A stretch of 36,754 nucleotides of DNA from an uncultured Eggerthellaceae bacterium (GCA_905234635.1 CAJOJB010000022.1:1-36754); one strand, 5' to 3'; shown: positions 16,973-25,274, counted from the stretch's first letter. Numbers and translations: made by a program. The notes: a model not told the origin generated them from the sequence alone.

Positions 16973-17527
16973 TTATGCGCCAAGAAGCTTCCCTAAGGCG
17001 CTGAAGTCCGCCTCGAGCTGGGGCAAGACCGTATTGCGATTGCGGAGCGCATAAGCAGGATGGAAGACAGGGTACACCTTAAAGCGCCCCGCTACATGAA
17101 TACGTCCGCGCAACTTGGTTACACCCAGGTCGGTCTTCAAAATAAACTGCGTGGCAAAATTGCCTACCGTCACAATAAATTCGGGATTGATAATGCGCGT
17201 CTGTTCACGCAGCCACGGGGTGCAAGCCTGTATTTCTTCAGGCAGTGGGTTGCGGTTGTCGGGCGGTCGGCATTTTAAGATGTTGGCAATATAGACGTCT
17301 TCGCGCGAAAGCCCTGCCGCTTCAAGCATTTCGGTAAGCAGCTTGCCGCTGCGCCCCACAAAAGGTTCACCCTGAGCGTCTTCTTCGGCACCAGGGGCTT
17401 CCCCCACCACCAGAACGCGAGCCTGCGGATTGCCTACCCCAAAGACCAGGTTCGTACGACCCTGCCACAGCGTGCAAGCCCGACAGGCGTCCGTTTCAAT
17501 ACACAATTGTTCTAAGGCCGCAGACAT
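16973..17527 (-). CDS. Uracil-DNA glycosylase, type 4 family
   Basis: A 184-residue protein that would remove uracil from DNA in base excision repair. It has the family motifs GEAPGAEEDAQGEPFVGRSG (active site), KCRPPDNRNP and HPAYALR. Cysteines of the expected 4Fe-4S cluster are present: C-R-A-C near residue 15, the Cys in LKCRPP, and a Cys in IQACTPW. The start is the ATG at 17527, overlapping the alr stop as TAATG, so the genes are translationally coupled. This pairing with alanine racemase looks like operon packing rather than a functional link. Confidence 0.92.
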   Translation of the reverse strand: MSAALEQLCIETDACRACTLWQGRTNLVFGVGNPQARVLVVGEAPGAEEDAQGEPFVGRSGKLLTEMLEAAGLSREDVYIANILKCRPPDNRNPLPEEIQACTPWLREQTRIINPEFIVTVGNFATQFILKTDLGVTKLRGRIHVAGRFKVYPVFHPAYALRNRNTVLPQLEADFSALGKLLGA

Positions 17528-18804
17528 TAGCGATACACCCGCGGAAGGCGGCGCGAAAAATTGCACGCCACTTCATAATCGATGGTTCCAATAACACGCG
17601 CCATGTCGGTAAGACTGGTTGCTGCGTCTCCGTCGCGCCCGACGATAGTAACGACATCACCCACGTGCGGGTCGAGGCGCACGCGCGAACCGAAGGAACG
17701 CATATCGACTTCAAACATGCACTGGTCCATGCAAATAGTTCCCACCTGGCGCACAAGTTGACCCTGCAAAATGAAATCCCACTTACCCGAAAGACTGCGG
17801 TTCAGCCCATCAGCATAGCCAAGCGGGACCGTACAAATTTTTACGCTACCGGGACTGCGATAATGCAAACCATAGCTCACGCCTTCGCTCATAGGCACGG
17901 TTTTAACGTCGGTAATGCGCGCTCGTATTTCCATGGCGGGCCACAAATCCACCATGCCACGCGTTTGCTCGCAGGGATGGCAGCCATACATGGCGATACC
18001 CAGGCGCACCATGTCGAACTGAACGTCGGCGTAGCGGAAAAGCGCTGCCGAATTTGCCGCATGAACTATGCCAGGGTCTATACCTGCCGTCCGAAGGGCA
18101 CTAATGGCGTTAATAAAACGACGCACCTGACTGTTAAAGTCGATGGTGTCCGTACTGTCGGCCGTAGCAAAATGGGTAAAAGTGCCCTCTTGGACCAGGG
18201 CACGATGGAAGTTTATCTGCTGCTCAAAGGCGATAACGTCTTCAGCGCGTACCCCAATGCGATTCATGCCCGTGTTCAGGGCCAAATGGAAGGGCGCCTT
18301 CATATTGTGCTTGTCTGCTTCTTCGGCATAGGCAAGCGCGAATTCTGCGGTATAGACCGAAGGAGTAATGTGCTTTGCCAGCAAAAGGGGTGCTGCCGTA
18401 ACGGGCGGTTCAGCAAGGATAAGAATCGGAGCGGAAATACCGGCGTCACGCAGGGCAAGCGCTTCGTCGACCGTTGCGACGCCCAACTGTTCGGCACCGC
18501 TCGCGAGCGCCTTCTGGGCGCATTCGATCGCACCATGGCCATAGGCGTCTGCCTTAACCACGGCCATAAGCTTCACGCCAGGACGCAAGAAACGCTTTGC
18601 TTCCACCACATTATGCGCAACAGCTTCGAGATTAACTTCCATCCAGGCCCAGCGCCTGTCCATTACAGGAATAGCCGCAAGGCTCGAATCTTCAAAGGCG
18701 ATTTCGGCCGCAGCCTGTATTTCTTCTTGGTCACGTGAATACTGGAACTGCGCTTGGTTCTTGCGCGCGAATCCCGTAAAGCCATTCAAAGTATCGTCTT
18801 GCAT
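17527..18804 (-). CDS. alr: Alanine racemase
   Basis: A 425-residue PLP enzyme converting L-Ala to D-Ala for peptidoglycan. The PLP lysine is in VVKADAYGHGA, and the second catalytic base Tyr is in GVSYGLHYRSPG. Family members are about 370-380 residues; here some 50 extra residues precede the first conserved strand (RRWAWMEVNLEAVAHNV). The ATG at 18804 is nevertheless favoured because AAGG lies 6 bases upstream and a TATACT -10 precedes it. The extension is hydrophilic, without a signal peptide. Confidence 0.93.
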   Translation of the reverse strand: MQDDTLNGFTGFARKNQAQFQYSRDQEEIQAAAEIAFEDSSLAAIPVMDRRWAWMEVNLEAVAHNVVEAKRFLRPGVKLMAVVKADAYGHGAIECAQKALASGAEQLGVATVDEALALRDAGISAPILILAEPPVTAAPLLLAKHITPSVYTAEFALAYAEEADKHNMKAPFHLALNTGMNRIGVRAEDVIAFEQQINFHRALVQEGTFTHFATADSTDTIDFNSQVRRFINAISALRTAGIDPGIVHAANSAALFRYADVQFDMVRLGIAMYGCHPCEQTRGMVDLWPAMEIRARITDVKTVPMSEGVSYGLHYRSPGSVKICTVPLGYADGLNRSLSGKWDFILQGQLVRQVGTICMDQCMFEVDMRSFGSRVRLDPHVGDVVTIVGRDGDAATSLTDMARVIGTIDYEVACNFSRRLPRVYR

Positions 18805-18822
18805 GGCATACCTTTCTTCTTG

Positions 18823-18836
18823 CTGATATCAGTATA
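18823..18836 (-). promoter_or_regulatory. alr promoter with palindrome at the start site
   Basis: Minus-strand TATACT (18831-18836) overlaps the end of the 10-bp palindrome CTGATATCAG (18823-18832), which would cover the transcription start. The divergent XRE regulator is a possible ligand, by proximity only. Confidence 0.45.
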
Positions 18837-19027
18837 AACCCCCGCTTGCTTCACGGGAAATAATAGGACTTCCACGGGGATTAATTCAATAAATGTTGCT
18901 TATAAGCCTACTTGTGCGCTTTAGCCAAACAACACGCTTCTCATAAGGGCGGAATAGGTACCAGCGTATACTGAATTCACATAAAATCCTACCGAATAGC
19001 TTGGTAGCAGCACAGACGGGAAGTGCT
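18837..19027. other. Divergent intergenic region between alr and the XRE gene
   Basis: Contains two similar blocks CTTCACGGGA and CTTCCACGGGGA around 18850-18885 and a plus-strand TATACT at 18967-18972. No tRNA or small gene seen. Confidence 0.4.
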
Positions 19028-19270
19028 ATGAATATTCTTGCAGTTTTTGGAGACAATGTACGTCACTATCGCATTGAGCGGAATCTTTCGCAGGAAGCGT
19101 TCGCAAAGAAATGCGGCTTACATCGCACCTATATTAGTGCGGTCGAGCGCCACAAGCGCAGCATTTCGCTTAACAATATTCAAAAGATTGCAGAAGCTTT
19201 AAGCGTAGACACCTATCTACTGTTCTTGGAACCAGGCATGACGGTGCCGCGTATTCACCGTCAAAGTTAA
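19028..19270 (+). CDS. Small XRE-family HTH regulator
   Basis: An 80-residue protein consisting almost entirely of a Cro/C1-type helix-turn-helix: NVRHYRIERNLSQEAFAKKC, then HRTYISAVERHKRSISLNNI. Its size and sequence style resemble controller (C) proteins of restriction-modification systems, but no methylase or nuclease gene is nearby. The start is the ATG at 19028 with GGGAAG 4 bases upstream; an in-frame TTG at 19001 lacks a site. Its stop overlaps the ecfT stop by four bases on the opposite strand. Confidence 0.82.
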   Translation: MNILAVFGDNVRHYRIERNLSQEAFAKKCGLHRTYISAVERHKRSISLNNIQKIAEALSVDTYLLFLEPGMTVPRIHRQS

Positions 19271-20109
19271 CCAAACAGCGCAACAGCAATACAGCATGCA
19301 AGTCCTGCCATGAGCAGGGCTTTTTGTTTGAAAGAAAAGCTTTGCGCGTGCAGCTCTGTTGCCTTGCCTGTCCCATAGCAGCGGGCATCCATGGCAAGAG
19401 CAAGCGTGTCGGCACGACGATAGAGTCCTACAAAAAGTGGCACGAAAACGCTCGCCCAGGACTTAATACGGGTAAAAAGTCCCCCAGTATCAAAGTCGGC
19501 CCCCCGCGATGTCTGGGCCGCACGGAGCTGCTGGAATTCGTCGATACTCACCGGGATAAAACGCAGGGCAATAGATACTACTGTCGCAATGTCGTGCGTT
19601 GGAAGCCCAAAGCGTTCCAAGGGGCGCAAAAAGCTTTTGATGGCCTGGTTTATTTCAGTCGAAGACGTTGTTGTGGTTAACACAAGTGAAGCAATCAGGA
19701 GCAGTACGATACGCAATACATAATAACAGCCACGTACAAAGCCCTCTGGAACGAAACCAAAGGCACCCACGAGCGCTATAGCTGGAGTTTCGGCAAAAAT
19801 ACCTACAGAAACTGAACCGGGCATATGCGCTGGATCATAACTGCGTACATCGAGCACAAAGGAATTGACCAAGAGGCTTATAGCAAGAATGAACACAAGG
19901 GGCAACATGGTACGCGCAGCCTGCCCCACGTCGAGGCGCGCCAAGACAGCAGCCACCAGTGCGATAAGGGCAAGCAGACCAATTCCCCACCACGAATGTA
20001 CACAAAAGAGCGCAATGGAATATGCCAGTACCAGCACTATCTTCACGCGCGCGTCTACTCCATGCACGCAGGTGAGACGAGGATTGTATGTCGCAATATT
20101 TACGGGCAT
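19267..20109 (-). CDS. ecfT: Energy-coupling factor transporter transmembrane protein EcfT
   Basis: A 280-residue membrane protein of the CbiQ/EcfT family, the scaffold joining a substrate-binding S-component to two ATPases in vitamin uptake. It has the coupling-helix motifs AAQTSRGADFDTG and AMDARCYGTG, which contact the ATPases. In related bacteria the order is often rplQ-ecfA1-ecfA2-ecfT-truA; here both ATPase genes are absent between rplQ and ecfT. I chose the ATG at 20109 because longer forms run into the hairpin after rplQ. QueT at 1914-2495 is a possible partner. Confidence 0.88.
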   Translation of the reverse strand: MPVNIATYNPRLTCVHGVDARVKIVLVLAYSIALFCVHSWWGIGLLALIALVAAVLARLDVGQAARTMLPLVFILAISLLVNSFVLDVRSYDPAHMPGSVSVGIFAETPAIALVGAFGFVPEGFVRGCYYVLRIVLLLIASLVLTTTTSSTEINQAIKSFLRPLERFGLPTHDIATVVSIALRFIPVSIDEFQQLRAAQTSRGADFDTGGLFTRIKSWASVFVPLFVGLYRRADTLALAMDARCYGTGKATELHAQSFSFKQKALLMAGLACCIAVALFG

Positions 20110-20149
20110 TTCGGTTTTAGTATCGCAAGTGGTCGAAGTATTGGCCTTA

Positions 20150-20183
20150 AAGTGAAGCGAGGGCTGGAACCCCAACCCCCGCT
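20150..20183 (-). terminator. Hairpin between rplQ and ecfT
   Basis: A 12-pair stem with a GGTT loop and two G-U pairs, followed on the minus strand by TCACTTT. The T-tract is weak, so it may only attenuate transcription. Confidence 0.55.
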
Positions 20184-20207
20184 CTCAATCTCAATGCAGC
20201 CGTGTTA

Positions 20208-20900
20208 CTATTCGGCCTTTTCGTCAGCGTCCGTAGCTTCTTCGGCAGCTTCTTCGGTGGCTTCTTCGCTTGCCTCGGCAGCTTCTTCGGTGGCTTCAGC
20301 AGCTTCGGCTTCCGCTTCTTCAGCAGCGGCTTCAGTTTCTTCAGTAGCTTCTTCGGCTTCCGCAACCTCTTCGGTGGCTTCAGCTTCGGCAGCTTCTTCG
20401 GTAGCCTCAACGGCTTCTTCAGCGGATTCCGTTGCTTCTTCGGCTACTTCTTCAGCAGCTTCTTCAGCAGCGTCAGCAGCCTTAGCAGGCTTTTCTTCCT
20501 TGGCGGGCTTGTCTGCCTTCTTCTTTTCCTTCTTGGCCACCGGTTCAGTAACCAGCTCCAAAATGACCATAGGGGCATTGTCGCCCTTGCGGTTACCCAG
20601 CTTCATAATGCGCGTGTAGCCGCCTTCGCGATCCTTGAATTGGCCCTGTTCGACCTTTTCAAACACTTCGCGCACCAGTTCTGCGTCGCCCAGGGCCGCA
20701 ATAGCCAGACGGCGGGAATGCAGGTCACCGCGCTTTGCCCACGTAATAATGCGATCAACATCGGGGCGAATTTCCTTGGCGCGAGCTTCTACGGTCTTGA
20801 TGCGGTCGTTAGTAAACAGCGCCACGCACAGGCTCTTCTTCATGGCCTTAGTATGGCTGGCATCAGTACCGAGTTTGCGCCCTTTCTTGTAGTGTCTCAT
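20208..20900 (-). CDS. rplQ: 50S ribosomal protein L17 with long acidic tail
   Basis: Residues 1-118 are an ordinary bL17 domain (MRHYKKGRKLGTDASHTKAM; GGYTRIMKLGNRKGDNAP), found near the subunit's peptide exit region. Residues 119-230 are an extension absent from most L17 proteins: a Lys-rich segment (KKEKKKADKPAKEEKPAK), then about 85 residues of almost only Ala, Glu and Thr. The tail is strongly acidic and predicted helical. It makes the protein nearly twice the usual length. It is 18 bases after rpoA in the same operon. Confidence 0.95.
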   Translation of the reverse strand: MRHYKKGRKLGTDASHTKAMKKSLCVALFTNDRIKTVEARAKEIRPDVDRIITWAKRGDLHSRRLAIAALGDAELVREVFEKVEQGQFKDREGGYTRIMKLGNRKGDNAPMVILELVTEPVAKKEKKKADKPAKEEKPAKAADAAEEAAEEVAEEATESAEEAVEATEEAAEAEATEEVAEAEEATEETEAAAEEAEAEAAEATEEAAEASEEATEEAAEEATDADEKAE

Positions 20901-20918
20901 CTTTATAAACCTTGTCTC

Positions 20919-21869
20919 TTATTGCTTTAAGTTCAGTTCCATGGAAATGAGCTTGTCTTTCACTTCCTCGATGGACTTCGCACCAAAATTGCGAATGTTC
21001 AGCAGGTCGTTTTCGCTGAATTCAACCAGCTGACGTACCGAATGGATGCCGGCACGCTTCAGGCAGTTGTAAGAACGAACCGAAAGGTCCAGGTCTTCAA
21101 TCTGCTTGTCCAGGTCGGCATTGGTTTCCTGGCCTTCAGGAGCAAAGATAGAAACAACTTCTACTTCTTCGTCTTCTTCGGTTTCGTTCAGGCTCAGGAA
21201 TGCGCCCATGTACTGGGACACAATATTTGCCGCACGACACACCGCTTCTGTTGGGGTGATAGAACCGTCGGTTTCCACTTCCAGGATAAGCTTGTCGTAG
21301 TCGGTGCGCTGGCCCACACGGGTGTCGTCTACCGACTTAGCGCAGCGGCGCACAGGCGAAAACAGGCTGTCGACATGGATGATGCCGATAGGGTCTTCGG
21401 TGCGCTTGTTGTCGGCAGCGTCAACGTAGCCACGACCAACACCAATGCGGATGGTCATGTCAAGCTGGCCGCCGTCGGCAACCGTTGCGATAACGTGTTC
21501 AGGGTTGATAAGCGTAAACTCGGTGGGAACCTGCAGGTCTGCACCGGTTACCACGCAGGGGCCTTCGGCCGAAACATGCGCAGTCGCTTCCGTAATTTCG
21601 TCGTTAAGCGCTTGGAACACAAGACCTTTCACGTTCAAAACGATGTCGGTAATGTCTTCGATAACGCCTTCCGCCGTGGTGAACTCATGCTGCACACCGT
21701 CGATCTGGATAGCGGTAGCCTTGGCACCGTCAAGGGAACCCAGCAGCACACGACGCATGCTGTTACCCAAGGTGTCGCCATAGCCACGTTCGAGCGGCTC
21801 AACGATAAAACGCGAAACGGTTTCGTTCACTTCTTCTGTTGTAATAGTAGGCCTCATGAACTCTGTCAT
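20919..21869 (-). CDS. rpoA: DNA-directed RNA polymerase subunit alpha
   Basis: A 316-residue alpha subunit. The N-terminal domain (LERGYGDTLGNSMRRVLLGS) dimerises and nucleates polymerase assembly. The C-terminal domain has the DNA and activator contact motif (NCLKRAGIHSVRQL; LLNIRNFGAKSIEEV). AAGGAGG lies about 10 bases before the first ATG; a second ATG four codons later is possible. The position after rpsD is standard for the alpha operon. Confidence 0.97.
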   Translation of the reverse strand: MTEFMRPTITTEEVNETVSRFIVEPLERGYGDTLGNSMRRVLLGSLDGAKATAIQIDGVQHEFTTAEGVIEDITDIVLNVKGLVFQALNDEITEATAHVSAEGPCVVTGADLQVPTEFTLINPEHVIATVADGGQLDMTIRIGVGRGYVDAADNKRTEDPIGIIHVDSLFSPVRRCAKSVDDTRVGQRTDYDKLILEVETDGSITPTEAVCRAANIVSQYMGAFLSLNETEEDEEVEVVSIFAPEGQETNADLDKQIEDLDLSVRSYNCLKRAGIHSVRQLVEFSENDLLNIRNFGAKSIEEVKDKLISMELNLKQ

Positions 21870-21919
21870 AGGTATATAGCCTCCTTAAAATACCGCGTAT
21901 AGGTGTCAATAAATCGAAA

Positions 21920-22522
21920 CTACTTGGAGTACAGTTCGACGATGAGCTGCTCGTTAATGTCCAGGTCGATCTGGTCGCGGGTGGGAAGGGACAGCACGCT
22001 GCCCTGCAGCTTTTCGATGTCCACTTCGAGCCATGCGGGAACCTGAACACGCTCGTTGGAAACCAGAGCGCTCTTGATAACCAGCAGGTCTTTAGCCTTT
22101 GGCGCCACAGCGATTAAGTCGCCGGGGCGAACGCGATACGATGGGATGTCCACACGCTTACCGTTTACGGTAATGTGACCATGGGTAACGGTCTGACGTG
22201 CTTCCTTGCGCGTGCTCGCAAAACCCAGACGGAACACGATGTTGTCCAAACGGGATTCAAGAATCGCCATCAGGTTTTCACCGGTAATGCCAGGCATGCT
22301 CTTGGCACGCTTAAAGTAACCACGGAACTGCTTTTCCAGAACGCCATATATAAACTTGGCCTTCTGCTTTTCGCGAAGCTGCATTCCGTATTCGCTTTCC
22401 TTGCGGCGGCGGCGGGGCTGGCGGATAGATTCCGTCTTGGCTTTTGAAGTGTAGCCAAGGTCTACCGGGTTAATGCCCAGCTGCCTGCAACGCTTCAGAA
22501 CCGGAGTTCTGTTAATTGCCAT
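21920..22522 (-). CDS. rpsD: 30S ribosomal protein S4
   Basis: A 200-residue uS4, a primary 16S rRNA binder involved in decoding accuracy. It has the S4 domain (LDNIVFRLGFASTRKEARQ; VNGKRVDIPSYRVRPGD). Only one Cys remains near the N-terminus, so it is the zinc-free form. The ATG at 22522 is preferred over an in-frame GTG nine bases upstream because GGAGGAG is 8 bases before the ATG. Confidence 0.97.
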   Translation of the reverse strand: MAINRTPVLKRCRQLGINPVDLGYTSKAKTESIRQPRRRRKESEYGMQLREKQKAKFIYGVLEKQFRGYFKRAKSMPGITGENLMAILESRLDNIVFRLGFASTRKEARQTVTHGHITVNGKRVDIPSYRVRPGDLIAVAPKAKDLLVIKSALVSNERVQVPAWLEVDIEKLQGSVLSLPTRDQIDLDINEQLIVELYSK

Positions 22523-22542
22523 TTCTCTCACTCCTCCTCAAA

Positions 22543-22938
22543 CTAGACGCGACGACGCTTGCGCTGACGGCAACCGTTGTGCGGGATGGGCGTGCAATCT
22601 TGAATGGAAGCCACTTCCAGGCCTGCAGCTTGCAAGGAACGGATAGCGGTTTCGCGGCCGGAGCCAGGACCTTTTACGAACACAGAAACCTTCTTCAGGC
22701 CATGTTCCATAGCGATCTTAGCTGCAGCTTCAGCGGCCATCTGGGCAGCAAAGGGAGTGGACTTACGGGAGCCCTTAAACCCAACGGTGCCAGCAGACTG
22801 CCAAGAGATCACGTTGCCCGCAGGATCGGTGATCGAAATGATGGTGTTGTTGAAGGTGGACTTAATGTGAGCCGCACCCACAGCAATGTTCTTGCGTTCT
22901 GAACGCTTAATGCGTGAACGTACGTTTTTCTTAGCCAT
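22543..22938 (-). CDS. rpsK: 30S ribosomal protein S11
   Basis: A 131-residue uS11, part of the 30S platform. Clear motifs are [34 protein letters not shown] and the basic end [14 protein letters not shown]. It lies between rpsM and rpsD with 11-20 base gaps. Confidence 0.97.
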   Translation of the reverse strand: MAKKNVRSRIKRSERKNIAVGAAHIKSTFNNTIISITDPAGNVISWQSAGTVGFKGSRKSTPFAAQMAAEAAAKIAMEHGLKKVSVFVKGPGSGRETAIRSLQAAGLEVASIQDCTPIPHNGCRQRKRRRV

Positions 22939-22949
22939 TTACGCGCCCC

Positions 22950-23295
22950 CTACTTCTTCTTGCCGCCGATTTGCTTGCGCGGGCCCTTACGCGTACGAGC
23001 GTTAGTGTGGGTGCGCTGACCGCGGGTAGGAAGACCCCTGCGATGACGCAGACCGCGATAGCAACCGATTTCCATCAGGCGCTTCACGTTCTGGCTGACT
23101 TCGCGGTGGAGGTCGCCTTCAACGGTGAGGTTTTCATTAATGTAGTCGCGCAGTTTTGCCAGGTCGTCTTCAGACAGGTCCTTGACGCGGACGTCTGGGT
23201 CGACACCGGTTTCTGCAATAATCTTCTTGGCCGTGGTCAGGCCAATTCTCGATGCGCTATTCACGAGGAAGGTCAACACCAACTAAACGTGCCAT
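22950..23295 (-). CDS. rpsM: 30S ribosomal protein S13, N-terminal region disrupted
   Basis: A ribosome binding site AAGGAGG and ATG at 23295 begin the expected S13 sequence [12 protein letters not shown]. The next codon is TAG where Lys is expected, followed by RIE. The sequence then jumps to [15 protein letters not shown] in another frame; the usual block equivalent to IALTYIYG is missing. From ATG to stop is 346 bases, 23 short of the usual 369. From about residue 15 onward the protein is normal, to [12 protein letters not shown]. An open frame in the downstream phase begins at TTG 23282 and would give a 110-residue S13 with an unrelated start. S13 contacts tRNA and the 50S bridge. This is a real lesion in the given sequence; sequencing error cannot be excluded. 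Confidence 0.85.
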
Positions 23296-23308
23296 GTTTT
23301 ACCCTCCT

Positions 23309-23422
23309 TTAACCCTGGCGCTGCTTGTGACGGGGGTTTTCGCAAATAACCAAAACCTTGCCACGACGCCTAATGATCTTGCATTTGTCGCACATCTTCT
23401 TGACCGAAGGACGTACCTTCAT
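23309..23422 (-). CDS. rpmJ: 50S ribosomal protein L36
   Basis: A 37-residue bL36 starting [20 protein letters not shown]. The zinc ligands Cys-x2-Cys (CDKC), Cys and His ([13 protein letters not shown]) are all present. AAAGGAAT precedes the start. It ends 13 bases before rpsM. Confidence 0.97.
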   Translation of the reverse strand: MKVRPSVKKMCDKCKIIRRRGKVLVICENPRHKQRQG

Positions 23423-23604
23423 AGTTAATTCCTTTCGGTAATGTATGTGTTTCTATATAGCCACACCCAGCCGCAGGTGATTTCTTTCTTCATTGCACTG
23501 CGCTTCGGCTTTAAGCGCAGATAACTTTTTGTGCGAAGGGCAGCCAAAACCCTTTGTGTATCTCCACAAAATCCGCACGTTTACAGGCCCTAAAACCTGC
23601 AAAA
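23423..23604 (-). other. Spacer between infA and rpmJ
   Basis: About 180 bases with no gene. On the minus strand CTGCGCTT and AAGCGCAG form an 8-bp hairpin, and a TATATA-like -10 lies about 50 bases before rpmJ. With the infA terminator, this suggests that rpmJ onward has its own promoter. Confidence 0.4.
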
Positions 23605-23625
23605 ACCGGCACTATTTGTACCGGT
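23600..23625 (-). terminator. Intrinsic terminator overlapping the infA stop codon
   Basis: An eight-pair stem ACCGGTAC/GTGCCGGT with a five-base loop that contains part of the TAG stop, then TTTTG. The 5' arm encodes the last Tyr-Arg-Tyr of IF-1. Confidence 0.8.
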
Positions 23626-23830
23626 AGGTAATGCGACCACGTTCCAAGTCGTATACGGAAAGTTCCACGGTCACCTTGTCACCGGGCAAAATTTTGATGT
23701 AGTGCATACGCATTTTGCCCGAGATATGTGCCAATATCTTGTGGCCATTCTCCAGTTCAACCCTAAACATTGCGTTTGGGAGGGCTTCGAGAACGGTACC
23801 CTCAAGTTCGATGACATCTTCTTTGCTCAA
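23612..23830 (-). CDS. infA: Translation initiation factor IF-1
   Basis: A 72-residue OB-fold protein that binds the 30S A site during initiation. [35 protein letters not shown] and RGRITYRYK match the family. The start is a TTG (23830-23828) with GGAGG 7 bases upstream, giving exactly the usual 72 residues; the longer open frame has no support. Confidence 0.95.
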   Translation of the reverse strand: MSKEDVIELEGTVLEALPNAMFRVELENGHKILAHISGKMRMHYIKILPGDKVTVELSVYDLERGRITYRYK

Positions 23831-23873
23831 AAGCAATCCTCCATACGTTTTGCCTTTTACACAGCGACCGATA

Positions 23874-23903
23874 ATGTTAGCAAAAGTGCAGGTGGCTATG
23901 CAA
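23874..23903 (-). promoter_or_regulatory. infA promoter
   Basis: Minus-strand TTGCAT (23898-23903), an 18-base spacer and TAACAT (23874-23879) preceded by TGC, an extended -10. It is about 45 bases before the TTG start. Confidence 0.6.
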
Positions 23904-23983
23904 ACAAGCACACAGGGTCTTCACCTTTTTGTGGGTGGGCAAACATATATCCCTGCTGCAAAAGTTTCATGGTCAAAACGAGT

Positions 23984-24011
23984 AAAAAGGGCGGGACTTA
24001 ATGCCCCGCCC
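23984..24011 (-). terminator. Intrinsic terminator after the CoA-transferase gene
   Basis: GGGCGGG and CCCGCCC around a nine-base loop, followed by TTTTTA on the minus strand. It closes the ligase-to-transferase operon. Confidence 0.93.
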
Positions 24012-24032
24012 AACGTGTTACATACGCACCTT

Positions 24033-25274
24033 TTAACGCCCCACGAGGGTATCGAGGTCAACTTCGCCGCAAATTGAACCATCTGCCAAAGCTGCATCGA
24101 TGGTGGCCTGGTCGTACCCGAGTTCCTGCATAACGGCAATGGTGTCGGAACCCAGCTTGCCCGTTGGGGCAAATTCAGCCGTTTCGAGCAGTTCAAACTG
24201 CACCGGAGCCGTTGGGCACCAACGCCCACCAGCAGGATAAGGAACCTGCTTGATGTATTCGTTGACGATAGCGTTTTCGTCTTCGTAAATGTCGGTTGGC
24301 GTTTGTGCCGGTTCACACGGCATGTCATTTTCCTTGAACATAGCAAGCAGCTGATCACGCGTAAACTGCGCAAAGCCGTCGTCAAGAATCTTTACAACCT
24401 GGGATGCCAGACCCTTGGCATTCACCGCGTCGATGCTTGCCATGTCGGCGTCGCCCTTTAGGTCTTCACGGCCAATGAGTTCAAGCACGCGCGGCCAGTC
24501 GCGGTCGTACTCAGGCAAGCACAGCACAACCCACTTTTCGTCGCTTGAGCGGAACACGTTGTTTAATGGATTGTTTACTTCCAGACGGCTCTTCGGATAA
24601 GGATTGCCATACTGAGCAGAAACCATACCCGTCGAAAGCGCATAAATGCCCGCATGCTGAAGTGCACAGGTTACGTATTCGCCCTGGCCAGTCTTTTCAC
24701 GCGCAATGTAAGCAGCCAGCAGACCTGCACACAAAAACATTGATGCCTGGAAATCGCCGTAGCCATTGGTGGGAATCATGGGGAAGCTGTCCTTATCCAC
24801 CGTGGTACCAAAGACGCCACCACGACCCATGTAGCAGGTTACGTCAAAGCCCGCGGCGTCCTTTTCGGGACCTTTCTTCCCATAACCTAAACCATGACCC
24901 ATGATAAGACGCGGATACTTCGCATGGAGGCTTTCCCAGTCCAAGCCCATCTTTGCAAGGCTTTTCGTGCGCGTGTTGGTAATAAAAATGTCGGCGTCGG
25001 CCAAGAGCTTATTAAAGGCTTCCAGGCCCACTTCAGACTTAAGATTAAGACTGATGCAACGCTTATGCATATTAGCCATGTCAAACGCAAGGTTTTCTTC
25101 GTCGGTATAGGGCATGCCATACACAGGCGCCTGGTTAACACGGGTGGGGTCGCCCTTGGAAGCTTCAACCTTAATAACCTCTGCACCCCATTCGCCCAAT
25201 ACGCGACCGGTGGTGGGAGTTGCCAAGAAGGTCGTGAGGTCGACAACCTTTACTCCATCTAGTGGTTTAGTCAT
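24033..25274 (-). CDS. Class III CoA-transferase (CaiB/BaiF family)
   Basis: A 413-residue enzyme that moves CoA between carboxylic acids through an aspartyl thioester. It has the N-terminal CoA-binding region (GRVLGEWGAEVIKVEASKGD), LKSEVGLEAFNKLLADADI, and GDFQASMF with the expected catalytic Asp. Family members act on carnitine, bile acids, phenyllactate, formate or oxalate; the substrate cannot be told. It is last in an operon after an acyl-CoA dehydrogenase, a Cys-rich protein and an acyl-CoA ligase, similar in content to carnitine caiABC loci. A hairpin in the 90-base gap before it could set its expression separately. Confidence 0.92.
   Translation of the reverse strand: MTKPLDGVKVVDLTTFLATPTTGRVLGEWGAEVIKVEASKGDPTRVNQAPVYGMPYTDEENLAFDMANMHKRCISLNLKSEVGLEAFNKLLADADIFITNTRTKSLAKMGLDWESLHAKYPRLIMGHGLGYGKKGPEKDAAGFDVTCYMGRGGVFGTTVDKDSFPMIPTNGYGDFQASMFLCAGLLAAYIAREKTGQGEYVTCALQHAGIYALSTGMVSAQYGNPYPKSRLEVNNPLNNVFRSSDEKWVVLCLPEYDRDWPRVLELIGREDLKGDADMASIDAVNAKGLASQVVKILDDGFAQFTRDQLLAMFKENDMPCEPAQTPTDIYEDENAIVNEYIKQVPYPAGGRWCPTAPVQFELLETAEFAPTGKLGSDTIAVMQELGYDQATIDAALADGSICGEVDLDTLVGR

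Noticed and set aside
18837-19027. tRNA or small RNA gene
   Set aside because: No cloverleaf, TTCRANTC-type loop or terminator was found.
20202-20930. Plus-strand Phe/Ser/Gly-rich protein
   Set aside because: It is the antisense image of the Ala/Glu tail of L17 and has no ribosome binding site.
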